A stretch of 64,000 nucleotides of DNA, from NCBI GenBank assembly GCA_042218065.1, contig JBDGRL010000012.1:6518-70517 (forward strand), in the 5' to 3' direction. This DNA is from JBDGRJ01 sp042218065. Lineage in GTDB: Bacteria; Patescibacteriota; Patescibacteriia; Magasanikbacterales; UBA922. Of this stretch, positions 33,699-42,530 are shown piece by piece. The first letter of the stretch is position 1, and each line of letters starts with the position of its first letter. A program made the position numbers and the translations under genes. The notes beneath the pieces are model-generated. The model was not told the DNA's origin. It saw only the letters and a list, made by a program, of their open reading frames with translations, and did no database searches.

Positions 33699-36007
33699 AA
33701 TTTTTTATGAAGAATATTTTACAAATACCTAAAACTAAGTTAAATTTTGTTATTTTATCTGCCTTGATTACTTTGTCTGTTTTGTCTTTTTTACAGATCA
33801 GTTTTTTGCAAGAAATGTGGTTTGGATTGATTATAGTAATAATATTAACTGTAGGTTTAGGTAAACTTTGGCATGATATTTTATCTAAAGTTTTTCGTAT
33901 CAAAAGAGGAAAATACACTACTTACATTTTAGGTGGACTTGCGGGTATTATTTTTTGGGGTTTTATATTATCTTTTTTTGTTATTACTTATAAGTTGGCA
34001 GATTGGGTAGTTCCAATTAGTATACTAATAGTCTCTGTTGCTACTTATTATTTGAATAAATATTCTGTTCAAAACAAAGTTCGTCTAAAACCCGGGCATT
34101 CTGATATTCATATTAGAAATTTTCTATTTTTTACCAACCACAATATCTTATTAGCTTTGTACTTCATGTTTTGGGTGTTGTCTGCTTATTTACTTTTTAA
34201 CTCAAAAAGTACTGCTTCTTTAATGTCGCCTTGGATGAATATAGAAAGTGGTTTTGTTTATTCTTTTTTAATTTCAACATTAATACTTGCAGCGATACTT
34301 TTATCTAAGCATAAAACAAAGACTATCTTATTTGTGATTCTTGCTCACTCCTTACTTTTACATTCATACCTTCCATTATCTCACGTACAACCTTGGGGTG
34401 GTGATGTATGGAGACATATAAGCTATGAAAAGATATTAATTCAAGAAGAGCCTATTAGACCGATTTTATTTGATTCAAGTTTTAATGTAGTAAATATAGG
34501 ATTTTTAGAGATACCTCAGCTCTTTACTCACTTTCAAAAACTTTCATATTCATTTTTATGGGGTTTAATTTCTACTTTAGCACAATTACTTCAAGCTCCA
34601 CTTACTGTATTACATAAGTGGCTGGTACCTCTGTTGTGGTCTGTGACAGTACCTATAATTTTTTTTCAGATTGGTATAGTTTTATTTAAATCACCTCAGA
34701 AATCTCTCTGGTTTTCCTTGCTTAGTCTTGTACCCTTTAGTTTACAAGCCTTGGGTTCTATAACCTCTCCTGTGTCCTTTGGATATTTAATTTTCTTTTT
34801 TAGTGTACTGCTGGGGCTGTTATATTTACAAGATAGATTTAAGTGGCAGAGAAGAATATTTTTCGGTTTAGCAGTGTTGATGTTTTTTGGTTATTTATTA
34901 CATAGTTTATTGATATGGCTATTGGTAGTACTTTTGTTTTTGTGGTTCAGTTTTGACGATATAAAGAATAAAATAATTAGAGTCATCTCTAAAACTTCTA
35001 CTGTTGTAGTTGCAGTAATTTCTATCCCTACAATAGAGGTAGTGTACGGAGTAAGTAACTTTGATAATTTTAAACCTTTTTATAGCTTTTTAGACTTTAT
35101 TAAGTTAATAAGCGGTTGGAAGTATACAAAAATTATACAAGCTAATAATTCTTTGATAGGTAACATTTTAATAAATCACACCCCAAACTACGCCTTTAAA
35201 TCCACTTTAATCACTGATTACAGGTATCATGTTTTTATTTTTTCTTCCTTAGTATTAATTGCAGCTATTGTAGGTCTAAGAAATATAATCAAAAACAACA
35301 AATCTACCTGGAAAGCAATAGGTTTTTTATTTTTGGTTAGTTTTTCTGGGTATTTCTTTAGTTGGTACTTTTTGAGTGGTGATCATTTATTAGCTAGAAG
35401 ACTTAATGGGATGATAGCATTTAGTTTGCTACTTATTTCTTTGCTTGGAGTATGGAGAGTTATTACATACTTTAGTAAGAATTTATCAAAAAACTCTATT
35501 AAGTTAATTTTAGCAGGTATTTTGGCTTTAACCTCTTTGTTTGCCGCGACCTCTTATATGTCCGGTCCCGATATGCGTGTATTAGCACAGAGTGAGGATG
35601 AAAGTGCTGGTTATGTTTGGAGTAATATTTCTGAAAGAAATCTAGATTCAAAGAATCATTGCATTTTGGCAAATACTTGGATCTTATTAAGATTGAGGGC
35701 ATATTCATCCAACAAGATAATAGGTGGCGGTTACCCAATCGGAAAACAATTTGCTCAACCCGAACGTATAAAATTACTTAATGAGATAAAAAATAAACCA
35801 AGTAGAGACATATTACAGAAATCTCATGATATTACTGACTCAGATTTTTGTTGGATAATTTTACCGATAGAGAACTTTTCAGATAAAAAAATAAATGATA
35901 TAAATCGCATTACGGGTAGTAAACCGAAATATATGAGAGAGTTTGCAATATGGAAAGAGCAAAAAGAGTTGAAAAAAAGTAGTAAAATAGATAACATAAA
36001 AGAGTAA
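33695..36007 (+). CDS. Polytopic membrane protein, second GT-C-like
   Basis: 770 residues with about 15 transmembrane helices up to residue 620 and a soluble tail of about 150. An early external loop has WGGDVWRHISYEKIL (about residues 233-247), comparable in position to the GFDPFIH motif of the protein at 30934. The tail begins SGPDMRVLAQSEDESAGYVW and carries two cysteines. The common layout suggests a diverged paralog pair. Translational coupling to the CDP-alcohol transferase suggests a role in lipid-linked glycan assembly (inference). Confidence 0.7.
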   Translation: MKFFMKNILQIPKTKLNFVILSALITLSVLSFLQISFLQEMWFGLIIVIILTVGLGKLWHDILSKVFRIKRGKYTTYILGGLAGIIFWGFILSFFVITYKLADWVVPISILIVSVATYYLNKYSVQNKVRLKPGHSDIHIRNFLFFTNHNILLALYFMFWVLSAYLLFNSKSTASLMSPWMNIESGFVYSFLISTLILAAILLSKHKTKTILFVILAHSLLLHSYLPLSHVQPWGGDVWRHISYEKILIQEEPIRPILFDSSFNVVNIGFLEIPQLFTHFQKLSYSFLWGLISTLAQLLQAPLTVLHKWLVPLLWSVTVPIIFFQIGIVLFKSPQKSLWFSLLSLVPFSLQALGSITSPVSFGYLIFFFSVLLGLLYLQDRFKWQRRIFFGLAVLMFFGYLLHSLLIWLLVVLLFLWFSFDDIKNKIIRVISKTSTVVVAVISIPTIEVVYGVSNFDNFKPFYSFLDFIKLISGWKYTKIIQANNSLIGNILINHTPNYAFKSTLITDYRYHVFIFSSLVLIAAIVGLRNIIKNNKSTWKAIGFLFLVSFSGYFFSWYFLSGDHLLARRLNGMIAFSLLLISLLGVWRVITYFSKNLSKNSIKLILAGILALTSLFAATSYMSGPDMRVLAQSEDESAGYVWSNISERNLDSKNHCILANTWILLRLRAYSSNKIIGGGYPIGKQFAQPERIKLLNEIKNKPSRDILQKSHDITDSDFCWIILPIENFSDKKINDINRITGSKPKYMREFAIWKEQKELKKSSKIDNIKE

Positions 36008-36022
36008 AATTAATAAAATAAC

Positions 36023-36427
36023 ATGCAAGAATGTGATTTTTGTAAAATTGTAGATGGAGAAATCCCTAACCATACAGTGTATGAAGATAACCACTCGCTA
36101 GCATTTTTGGATATAAACCCTCAGGCAAAAGGTCATACGATAGTGATTCCCAAAGTGCATGCAGAAACTTATTTTGATTTGAATGAAGAGCTTGTAAAAG
36201 AACTATTTAAGGCAGTGCAAAGAGCTATGGAGAATATAGATTCTAAGATTAACCCAGACGGGTACAATGTAGGCTGGAACCAAGGAAAAGCTGGTGGCCA
36301 GGTTGTACCGCACCTGCATGTGCACATTATGCCCCGATGGGAAGACGACGGCGGAGGCAATATGCACTCTATAGTAGACAGCCCAGGTGATATGAAAGTG
36401 GAGGAGGTAGCTGAATTGTTTAATTAA
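36023..36427 (+). CDS. HIT-family nucleotide-binding hydrolase
   Basis: 134 residues. The HIT triad HLHVHIMPRW (about residues 97-106) and the N-terminal zinc-type DFCKIVDGEIP motif mark a Hint-like enzyme, which hydrolyses nucleoside phosphoramidates or AMP conjugates. GHTIVIPKVHAETYFDL is typical as well. It begins the run of small nucleotide enzymes (HIT, Nudix, Nudix) before the nucleotide-sugar genes. Confidence 0.95.
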   Translation: MQECDFCKIVDGEIPNHTVYEDNHSLAFLDINPQAKGHTIVIPKVHAETYFDLNEELVKELFKAVQRAMENIDSKINPDGYNVGWNQGKAGGQVVPHLHVHIMPRWEDDGGGNMHSIVDSPGDMKVEEVAELFN

Positions 36428-36435
36428 TAAATGGT

Positions 36436-37035
36436 ATGGCGAATAGGCCCGAGAAGATATCAGAAGAAGAAATACACGAAAACCCCTGGTGGAGCTACAA
36501 GCACGATAAATATAAATTGCCAAGCGGAGAAGAGGGTGACTATTATTATGCTGATACAGAAGGTGGAGTAATGGTAGTGCCGGTACTCCCAGACGGGAAA
36601 CTGGGACTGATTCGGCAGTACAGATACCTTGCAGACAAAAAGGGGATAGAGTTCCCCGGAGGTCAAATACTGGAAAATAAGAGCCCTGAAGAGTCAGCCA
36701 GGGTTGAGCTGAGAGAAGAAACGGGGTTTATAGCTGATGGATTTACTCAGGTAGCTACATTTGAAGTAGCTCCCGGCTTTGCCAAAGACAAAGCACACTT
36801 ATTTTTAGCTCAAGTTGAAGAGCAAAAACAGCAGCAACTAGACAGCTCTGAAAATATAGAGGTTTTATCGAGGAGAGTAGATGAATTTCAGGAAATGATT
36901 ACACGTGGGGATATTTTCCACGGTATGACTCTCGCCGCTTGGAGCTTGGTGTCTCCATATTTTGAACGTCTACATGAAGAACCGAGAGAAAAATCGCCAA
37001 AAGTAAAGCAGATTCTAGATAAAATATTTCGTTAA
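36436..37035 (+). CDS. Nudix hydrolase, ADP-sugar pyrophosphatase-like (first of a tandem)
   Basis: 199 residues. The Nudix box is complete: GGQILENKSPEESARVELRE followed by ETGF (about residues 75-98). The N-terminus YKHDKYKLPSGEEGDYYYAD and the strand GLIRQYRYLADKKGIEFPGG resemble ADP-ribose pyrophosphatases (NudF). The stop and the start of the next Nudix gene overlap by one nucleotide (TAATG). The two proteins share the same N-terminal pattern, so they are a recent duplication. Confidence 0.92.
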   Translation: MANRPEKISEEEIHENPWWSYKHDKYKLPSGEEGDYYYADTEGGVMVVPVLPDGKLGLIRQYRYLADKKGIEFPGGQILENKSPEESARVELREETGFIADGFTQVATFEVAPGFAKDKAHLFLAQVEEQKQQQLDSSENIEVLSRRVDEFQEMITRGDIFHGMTLAAWSLVSPYFERLHEEPREKSPKVKQILDKIFR

Positions 37036-37592
37036 TGACAGCTAAATTTAATAAAAAGTCTGAAGAGGTCGTAGCTAAAAATCCTTATTGGGTTTATAAG
37101 CATGATAAATATGAGCTACCTAATGGAGAGGATAGTGACTATTATTATGCCGATATTAATGATTTTGTAATGATTGTGCCTGTCTTAGATAGTGAAACCT
37201 TAGTTGCTATTAAAGAGTTTAGGTATTTACTTCAGGATTATAGCATAGAACTGCCGGGTGGTTATTGTGAGGATGACAAAACTATAAAAGATTCAGCTAA
37301 GAGCGAGCTTAAAGAAGAAACAGGATATGGTGTAGATAAGTTGGAGAAAGTTGGTAGTTTCGGGTCTTCGCCGGGGGTTATGAAAAACACCACCCATGTT
37401 TTTTGGGCTTCTGTATCAAAAAAAGATAAACAAAAACTTGATGAGTCTGAGGAGATAGAAGTGCTTGAGATGTCAATAAAAAAATTTCAAAGGTTAATAA
37501 AAGAGGATAAGGTCAAACATGGAGAAACATTGGGGGCATGGACACTAGTTTCTGCAAAAATACAAAGGGAAGTTGATAGTTTTAATATATAA
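37035..37592 (+). CDS. Nudix hydrolase, second of the tandem
   Basis: 185 residues, a paralog of the preceding gene: NPYWVYKHDKYELPNGEDSD mirrors its neighbour. The Nudix box reads GGYCEDDKTIKDSAKSELKE followed by ETGYG. The box keeps the EExGU glutamates but differs in substrate-loop residues, so a second nucleotide-sugar specificity is possible. rmlB starts 2 nt after its stop, suggesting that these hydrolases are co-expressed with nucleotide-sugar synthesis. Confidence 0.92.
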   Translation: MTAKFNKKSEEVVAKNPYWVYKHDKYELPNGEDSDYYYADINDFVMIVPVLDSETLVAIKEFRYLLQDYSIELPGGYCEDDKTIKDSAKSELKEETGYGVDKLEKVGSFGSSPGVMKNTTHVFWASVSKKDKQKLDESEEIEVLEMSIKKFQRLIKEDKVKHGETLGAWTLVSAKIQREVDSFNI

Positions 37593-37594
37593 AC

Positions 37595-38605
37595 ATGAAT
37601 TTACTAGTAACTGGAGGTGCTGGTTTTATCGGTAGTAACTTCATCCATTATTGGCTGGATGAAAACCCTGAGGATGAGGTTGTAAACCTTGATCTTCTTA
37701 CTTATGCCGGTAATTTAGAGAATTTAAAAGATGTGGAGAACAACCCAAACTACTCTTTTATTAAGGGTGATATAACTAACAAAGAGTTAGTGGAGGATGT
37801 CATCAGAGAGCATGAAATCGACACTATCGTACATTTTGCAGCTGAAAGTCATGTAGACCGATCCATAATGAATTGTGAGGATTTTGTGCACACAAATGTA
37901 GTTGGCACTTACTCTTTGTTAGAGCAAGCTAGAGATTTTAACCTAAATTTTCATCATGTCTCTACTGATGAGGTCTTTGGAGAGCTGGATCCGGAAGACC
38001 CGCCTTTTGATGAAAATACCGACTATGACCCGCAAAGCCCGTATGCGGCCTCAAAAGCAGGGTCTGATCATCTGGTTCGTTCTTATCATAATACTTACGA
38101 TTTAGAGGTGACTATCTCCAACTGTTCTAATAACTATGGACCATACCAATTTCCGGAAAAAATTATTCCTTTGTTTATTTCGAATCTAATGACTGATGAA
38201 AAGGTTCCGGTCTATGGTGATGGAAAACAGCGTAGAGACTGGATACATGTAGATGATCACAGCCGAGGAGTTGAAAAGATTATAAAAGATGGGGAGTCGG
38301 GAGAAACATATTGTTTGGGAGGTGACAGTGAAATGACAAACTTAGAGCTTACTAAAACTTTGCTGGAGTTGATGGACAAGGATGAGTCATATATAAAACA
38401 CGTAAAAGACAGGCCCGGCCACGATAGAAGGTATGCTATAGATTTCTCTAAGGCTAAAGAGAAGCTCGGTTGGGAGCCACAAATTGAGTTTAGACAAGGA
38501 CTTAAAAATACCATTGAGTGGTACGAACAAAACCAGGAGTGGGTGAAAAGATGTAAAAGCGGCGAGTACAGAGATTACTATAAGCAGCAATATAAAAAAA
38601 GATAA
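37595..38605 (+). CDS. rmlB: dTDP-glucose 4,6-dehydratase RmlB
   Basis: 336 residues, extended short-chain dehydrogenase. The NAD-binding motif GGAGFIGSNF (residues 7-16), the substrate motif HFAAESHVDRSI, the catalytic STDEVFGEL and YAASKAG (the Tyr-Lys pair), and NNYGPYQFPEKIIP are all typical of RmlB. It converts dTDP-glucose to dTDP-4-keto-6-deoxyglucose. The closest downstream gene is the epimerase/reductase-like gene that would use this product, and the RmlA-type enzyme lies at 51783. Confidence 0.95.
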   Translation: MNLLVTGGAGFIGSNFIHYWLDENPEDEVVNLDLLTYAGNLENLKDVENNPNYSFIKGDITNKELVEDVIREHEIDTIVHFAAESHVDRSIMNCEDFVHTNVVGTYSLLEQARDFNLNFHHVSTDEVFGELDPEDPPFDENTDYDPQSPYAASKAGSDHLVRSYHNTYDLEVTISNCSNNYGPYQFPEKIIPLFISNLMTDEKVPVYGDGKQRRDWIHVDDHSRGVEKIIKDGESGETYCLGGDSEMTNLELTKTLLELMDKDESYIKHVKDRPGHDRRYAIDFSKAKEKLGWEPQIEFRQGLKNTIEWYEQNQEWVKRCKSGEYRDYYKQQYKKR

Positions 38606-38614
38606 TTAAATTTT

Positions 38615-39466
38615 ATGAAAATATTAATTATCGGTGATGGCTTCATTGGGAACAGATGTGCAAATTCCTGGGAAGATGAAGCTGTAATTTCAGACAAAAG
38701 GATAAACTCTACTGAAGATATAGTTTCTGAGATTGAAAAATACAAACCTGATGCCGTACTCAATGCGGCTGGGCGTACAGGAAGACCAAATGTAGACTGG
38801 TGCGAAGATAATCAGCTGGAAACTATTGTAGGAAATACAAAGCTTCCGATAATACTAGCAGAAGGGTGTCATGAAACTGATACTTATTTGCTTCATGTTG
38901 GGTCCGGTTGTATCTTCTATGGTGAGTCACATCATGAGGACGGAAAGTGGAGAGAAGATGATCACGGCAACCCTGAACCAGTATATTCACGTACAAAGTG
39001 GGCTGCCGATCTTACTCTTTCAACTCTGGAAAATGTAGGTATTGCTCGGATCAGGATGCCGATTGATCATGTTCCCAGCCCCAGAAATCTGATTGATAAG
39101 CTAATAAATTATGAGAAGGTAATAGATGTAGAAAACAGTGTTACTATCGTAGAAGATATGATAGACGTTTTTTATCAACTATTAGAGCAAAAAGGAGAAG
39201 AGATTTATCATGTAACCAATCCCGGCACTTTAAAGCACAGGGATATCATAAGCCACTATAAGGAATATGTAGACCCCGACCATGATAATGAGTGGATTAC
39301 CGAAGAGGAGTTAGTTGAACTGGGATTAGCCGATAAAGAGAGATCAAACAATTTTCTTCACTCTAGTAACTTAGAAGATTTGGGGATAGAAATGAGGCAC
39401 ATTCAAGATGCTATCGAAGATACGATGAAAAAATATGCAGAATTAAAGAAGATAAATAATGACTAA
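38615..39466 (+). CDS. NRS/ER-type 3,5-epimerase/4-reductase-like protein
   Basis: 283 residues, Rossmann fold with GDGFIGNRC (residues 7-15). The stretch LNAAGRTGRPNVDWCEDN (about 50-67), the catalytic region SGCIFYG and YSRTKWAADL, then RMPIDHVPSPRNLIDKLINY and VTNPG...H..II..Y..YVDP line up closely with the plant and giant-virus bifunctional nucleotide-rhamnose synthase/epimerase-reductase. RmlD proteins lack this wording. It would turn the RmlB product into a rhamnose nucleotide in one step, replacing RmlC plus RmlD. The family assignment is made from memory of the motifs. Confidence 0.85.
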   Translation: MKILIIGDGFIGNRCANSWEDEAVISDKRINSTEDIVSEIEKYKPDAVLNAAGRTGRPNVDWCEDNQLETIVGNTKLPIILAEGCHETDTYLLHVGSGCIFYGESHHEDGKWREDDHGNPEPVYSRTKWAADLTLSTLENVGIARIRMPIDHVPSPRNLIDKLINYEKVIDVENSVTIVEDMIDVFYQLLEQKGEEIYHVTNPGTLKHRDIISHYKEYVDPDHDNEWITEEELVELGLADKERSNNFLHSSNLEDLGIEMRHIQDAIEDTMKKYAELKKINND

Positions 39467-40202
39467 TACACATCAACCTAAAAGTTACGATGAATTCGAT
39501 AAACGCGAATGGTGGAATGAAGCTGAAAAAGAAATATTTAAAAAAGTTACCGCCGAAAAATTACCGGAATCTGTTCCAGATGCTGTAGTCTGGATCGAAG
39601 GGGATGCAAGGGATAGAGTAGATAAGACTATGGAAGTATTGGAATATTATAACCATAAACCAAAGCTAATTTTATCCGGTGGGCTAGAAGGAAACCCATA
39701 TCGACCAGACTCTGATTTGCGACCCGACGGTGGAAATATCCCTTCCTGGGAGATAAAAGAAGAATTCCTCGAGCGAGGAGTAGATAAGGAAAATATAATT
39801 TTAGAAGATGAATCTCGCAACGGTTTAGAGCAAGCAATCAATGATGTCGAGATTGCAAAGAAACGAGACTATGACAGCTTAGTCTTGGTTGCTTCAACTT
39901 GGCATCAGCCGAGGTTATTTTTGACTTTTGTCAATCAGCTACATGAACAAGATGCTTTGGATATTGAGCTGATTAACCAACCGGAGACCAGCTATCCACT
40001 AGATAGAAAAATTCCTGGCCGAGGAAAAGATACATTGGAGATGCTACAAGAGGATCTCTGGAAAATAACTGAATACAATGAAAATGGAACTGTTGCTAAA
40101 GCTGAAGTTGAGCTGGAGTATTTGGAAAGGTTTGAGAAAGAGTATGAAGAAGTCAGTGAAAAGATTGAAGAAATTGTCGAAGAAATTGAGTTAAAAAAGT
40201 AG
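39459..40202 (+). CDS. YdcF-family (DUF218) protein, soluble
   Basis: 247 residues, no signal or membrane segment. The DUF218 core is visible: AVVWIEGDARDRVDKTMEVL, LILSGGLEGNPYR, then NIILEDESRNGLEQAINDVE (the ESxxTxxNA-like helix) and LVLVASTWHQPRLFLTF with the conserved histidine. The C-terminus is an acidic coiled coil. It overlaps the epimerase/reductase gene by 8 nt, so it is part of the sugar operon. Members bind or act on nucleotide-like ligands; this one may be a phosphatase or sensor in that pathway. Confidence 0.87.
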   Translation: MTNTHQPKSYDEFDKREWWNEAEKEIFKKVTAEKLPESVPDAVVWIEGDARDRVDKTMEVLEYYNHKPKLILSGGLEGNPYRPDSDLRPDGGNIPSWEIKEEFLERGVDKENIILEDESRNGLEQAINDVEIAKKRDYDSLVLVASTWHQPRLFLTFVNQLHEQDALDIELINQPETSYPLDRKIPGRGKDTLEMLQEDLWKITEYNENGTVAKAEVELEYLERFEKEYEEVSEKIEEIVEEIELKK

Positions 40203-40203
40203 T

Positions 40204-41736
40204 ATGTCACCCCCAAACCGAGGAGATAATAATAGAGATCCTGGAAAATTAGGCGATGAAAATTCTGTAAATAACCCAGAACAAGAACCTGGAGAAGAGT
40301 TTTTAGACCCTAATCAAAAACCTGAAAGATATTATGGTGAGCCTGGTAGTTTGTCTGAAAAGTTAGAGTTAATAGATAAAGTTATTCTAAGAAGAGATGC
40401 TGATTTGTTAGTTGAGGAAGACTTAATGACTGATGATCAATTGATGGAGTATTTAGTATTGGTTGAGGGTGAGCAGTCAGAGCAGATAGTTCGTATGATT
40501 AGAAGTTTTAACGTTTTAGTTGAAGACTTTACTTCGCAAGATGAAGATCCTTTTTCAGTTGAGGGAATTAGAAAAATAGCTAATAGAACTGGCTTGGATC
40601 GTCCTAGTTTTTTTACCAAGATAGCCAAAGCATATTTTCACATGGGCCAATTTGATCCCTCTTTTTTTCTTACAAGTGAAAGATTGACAAAAGCGGTACT
40701 TGATCTAAAAGAGGGAGAAATTTCTCCGATAGAAAAAGCTGATGCGGTTGAAACCTTAGGTTCTATTCAGGATAAATTTGGAGATCAAGCCAGTGCTTAT
40801 AAACTAAAAGAAAGCGGATTACAAGTTTTAAATCATTCAGATATGCAAGATGTAAATCAAGCATGGTTAAAAGCAAAGTGTCTCCACGGAATGGCTGACT
40901 ATCAAATAGATGATGAGAGAGTTCCTAATGAAAAGATAGAAGATAGATTTGAAGAGGTAGAACAGATCCTCCGTGATATTCAAGATGAAGCTCATGTAGC
41001 TAGAACAAAACTAGATATAGCAAAGTTTCATATTCAAAATGAGGATTATAAAAAAGCTCACCAATATGCAAGCCAGGCTTATGAAGAATTACACGAAACT
41101 GGTTATATTAGGAAATTGCCGGACGCAGCTGAGATTATGAGGGATAGTCAAGAACAACTTAGTTCGGATGCACAAATTGTAAGAAGAATAGAACAAATCC
41201 AAACGCAAGACAGAGAAGCAATACAACCTAAAAGAGAAGATTTAGTTGAACTTAAAGAAACAGAAGAAAAGTTAAAACCAGCTAGAGTTTTATTAAAACT
41301 CCCAAGCTCTTCTGGAGAAACTGTGTATTTTGTTAAAAAAGATTCTGATGGAAGTTATGAGCTGCCAGAAATTGAAGGTTTGGAGAGTGGGGAGGGTTTT
41401 TCTAAGTTTGAAATGTTAAAAAATTTAGAAAGAATGCTAGCAGAGAATTTATCTGAGTCAGAAGATGCAGAATTAGAAAAAATTACATCTAATCATCCAG
41501 TCATTCCTACAGGTGAGGAAAAAAGAAGTGAAGATCGAGAGGTGCAATTATATAAAATAGATCTAACATCAGGACCACAAGATAAAATACCAGAGGTGAA
41601 ACCTGGTGAGCTTGAAAAAAAAGAAAAATTTTGCTATGTTGCTATGAAATATGAAGAATTAAAGAGTAATCAAGAAAATTTTGATTCTGAATCGCAAAAA
41701 TTGATTGAAGGAGAAATTGAATATCAAGGAGAGTAA
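40204..41736 (+). CDS. Acidic protein with TPR-like middle region
   Basis: 510 residues, not recognised as a named family. It starts 1 nt after the DUF218 gene. The first 60 residues are polar and look disordered (SPPNRGDNNRDPGKLGDENS). Residues about 130-320 are repeated helical pairs with alanine and tyrosine spacing of tetratricopeptide type (EKADAVETLGSIQDKFGDQA, EDYKKAHQYASQAYEEL). The last third is more beta-rich and very acidic. There is no membrane segment. A scaffold role in the glycan operon is possible. Confidence 0.65.
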   Translation: MSPPNRGDNNRDPGKLGDENSVNNPEQEPGEEFLDPNQKPERYYGEPGSLSEKLELIDKVILRRDADLLVEEDLMTDDQLMEYLVLVEGEQSEQIVRMIRSFNVLVEDFTSQDEDPFSVEGIRKIANRTGLDRPSFFTKIAKAYFHMGQFDPSFFLTSERLTKAVLDLKEGEISPIEKADAVETLGSIQDKFGDQASAYKLKESGLQVLNHSDMQDVNQAWLKAKCLHGMADYQIDDERVPNEKIEDRFEEVEQILRDIQDEAHVARTKLDIAKFHIQNEDYKKAHQYASQAYEELHETGYIRKLPDAAEIMRDSQEQLSSDAQIVRRIEQIQTQDREAIQPKREDLVELKETEEKLKPARVLLKLPSSSGETVYFVKKDSDGSYELPEIEGLESGEGFSKFEMLKNLERMLAENLSESEDAELEKITSNHPVIPTGEEKRSEDREVQLYKIDLTSGPQDKIPEVKPGELEKKEKFCYVAMKYEELKSNQENFDSESQKLIEGEIEYQGE

Positions 41737-41763
41737 AAATATTACGACTAAATCGAAACAACT

Positions 41764-41810
41764 GCAGGCATAGCTAGCTGGATTTTTTTAATTTAGCTAG
41801 GTGTGCCTGC
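41764..41810. terminator. Large interrupted hairpin ending the sugar operon
   Basis: GCAGGCA (41764-41770) plus TAGCTA (41771-41776) pairs with TAGCTA (41794-41799) plus TGCCTGC (41804-41810). A 4-nt bulge sits on the 3' side and a T-rich loop in the middle. It marks the boundary between the AT-rich operon and the GC-rich island. Confidence 0.5.
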
Positions 41811-41874
41811 CTCGCTGAGGAGGACACCCGCCAAAACTTCCCGCTGGGAATAAGTGGCGTCGTTATAGTCCGTA

Positions 41875-41899
41875 AACCTTTCCGCGAATGCGGAGGTTT
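41875..41899 (+). promoter_or_regulatory. Hairpin burying the Shine-Dalgarno of the 41903 gene
   Basis: AAACCTTTCCGC and GCGGAGGTTT pair around a GAAT loop (41886-41889) with a two-base bulge. The GGAGG at 41892-41896, 6 nt before ATG 41903, is wholly inside the stem. This would hold translation off unless the stem is opened. Confidence 0.6.
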
Positions 41900-41902
41900 G
41901 TG

Positions 41903-42517
41903 ATGAGTAACGAGCAACGGAGAGTCGTCTCGCTGGACGAAGTCCGCGAGACGCTCGCCGACGAATTTGGGGAAAAGGTCTTGATTGACCTGATTCCACA
42001 GATCGACGAGTCCCAGTGGGTCCTCGACCTCTGGGCCGAGCTCGATGGGGCACAACCTCATGATGAGTGGGTCGCTGGTCGTCGAGATCGGCGATTCTTC
42101 GATGTGGGGGTTCGTAACCCCTATCTCGATCCCCCTCAAGGAGCGCCATGGGGGCAACTCGAGATCAGGGAGGAGCCGACGATTCAGCCGGACCAGTCCG
42201 GCAACCGGATCGTCGGGTACGTCCTCATCGAGTCGCTTCGGCTCGAATACGGATCGGCCGTGCGTGTCACGGCCAGCTCCGTCTCGAACGATGAGGCGGA
42301 GATCTGCGTCGACGACCAGCCGGCGATCGAGTCGGAGGACGAGGTCCACGGGATGTTTCGCACAAACGGCCCCCGAATCAACGGGGACGTGTTGGTGATC
42401 GAACGCCCGGTCGAATCCGCTGAGGGCGATGGGTGGGGAACCCCCAATGCCCTCATCAAGCAGGCCGAAGATCAAAAAGTCGGTCAAGGTCTGCGTCAAG
42501 CGGGCCTCGTCGAGTAA
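41903..42517 (+). CDS. Orphan acidic protein in a GC-rich island
   Basis: 204 residues from the Shine-Dalgarno-supported ATG. It is acidic (many Asp and Glu), with no cysteine cluster, signal or membrane helix. Segments such as VSLDEVRETLADEFGEKVL and GYVLIESLRLEYGSAVRVT look like a folded alpha/beta protein. I do not recognise it. Base composition is strikingly different from every neighbour: G and C fill most third codon positions in a genome that otherwise prefers A and T. It is followed by a structured GC-rich segment with a tRNA-like end. This looks like a recent acquisition from a GC-rich source. Confidence 0.65.
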   Translation: MSNEQRRVVSLDEVRETLADEFGEKVLIDLIPQIDESQWVLDLWAELDGAQPHDEWVAGRRDRRFFDVGVRNPYLDPPQGAPWGQLEIREEPTIQPDQSGNRIVGYVLIESLRLEYGSAVRVTASSVSNDEAEICVDDQPAIESEDEVHGMFRTNGPRINGDVLVIERPVESAEGDGWGTPNALIKQAEDQKVGQGLRQAGLVE

Positions 42518-42530
42518 TTGAACACCAACA

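Noticed and set aside
41774..42499. 241-residue minus-strand frame in the GC-rich island
   Set aside because: It is antisense to the Shine-Dalgarno-led plus-strand gene. Long antisense frames are expected in GC-rich DNA, and it has no ribosome-binding site of its own.
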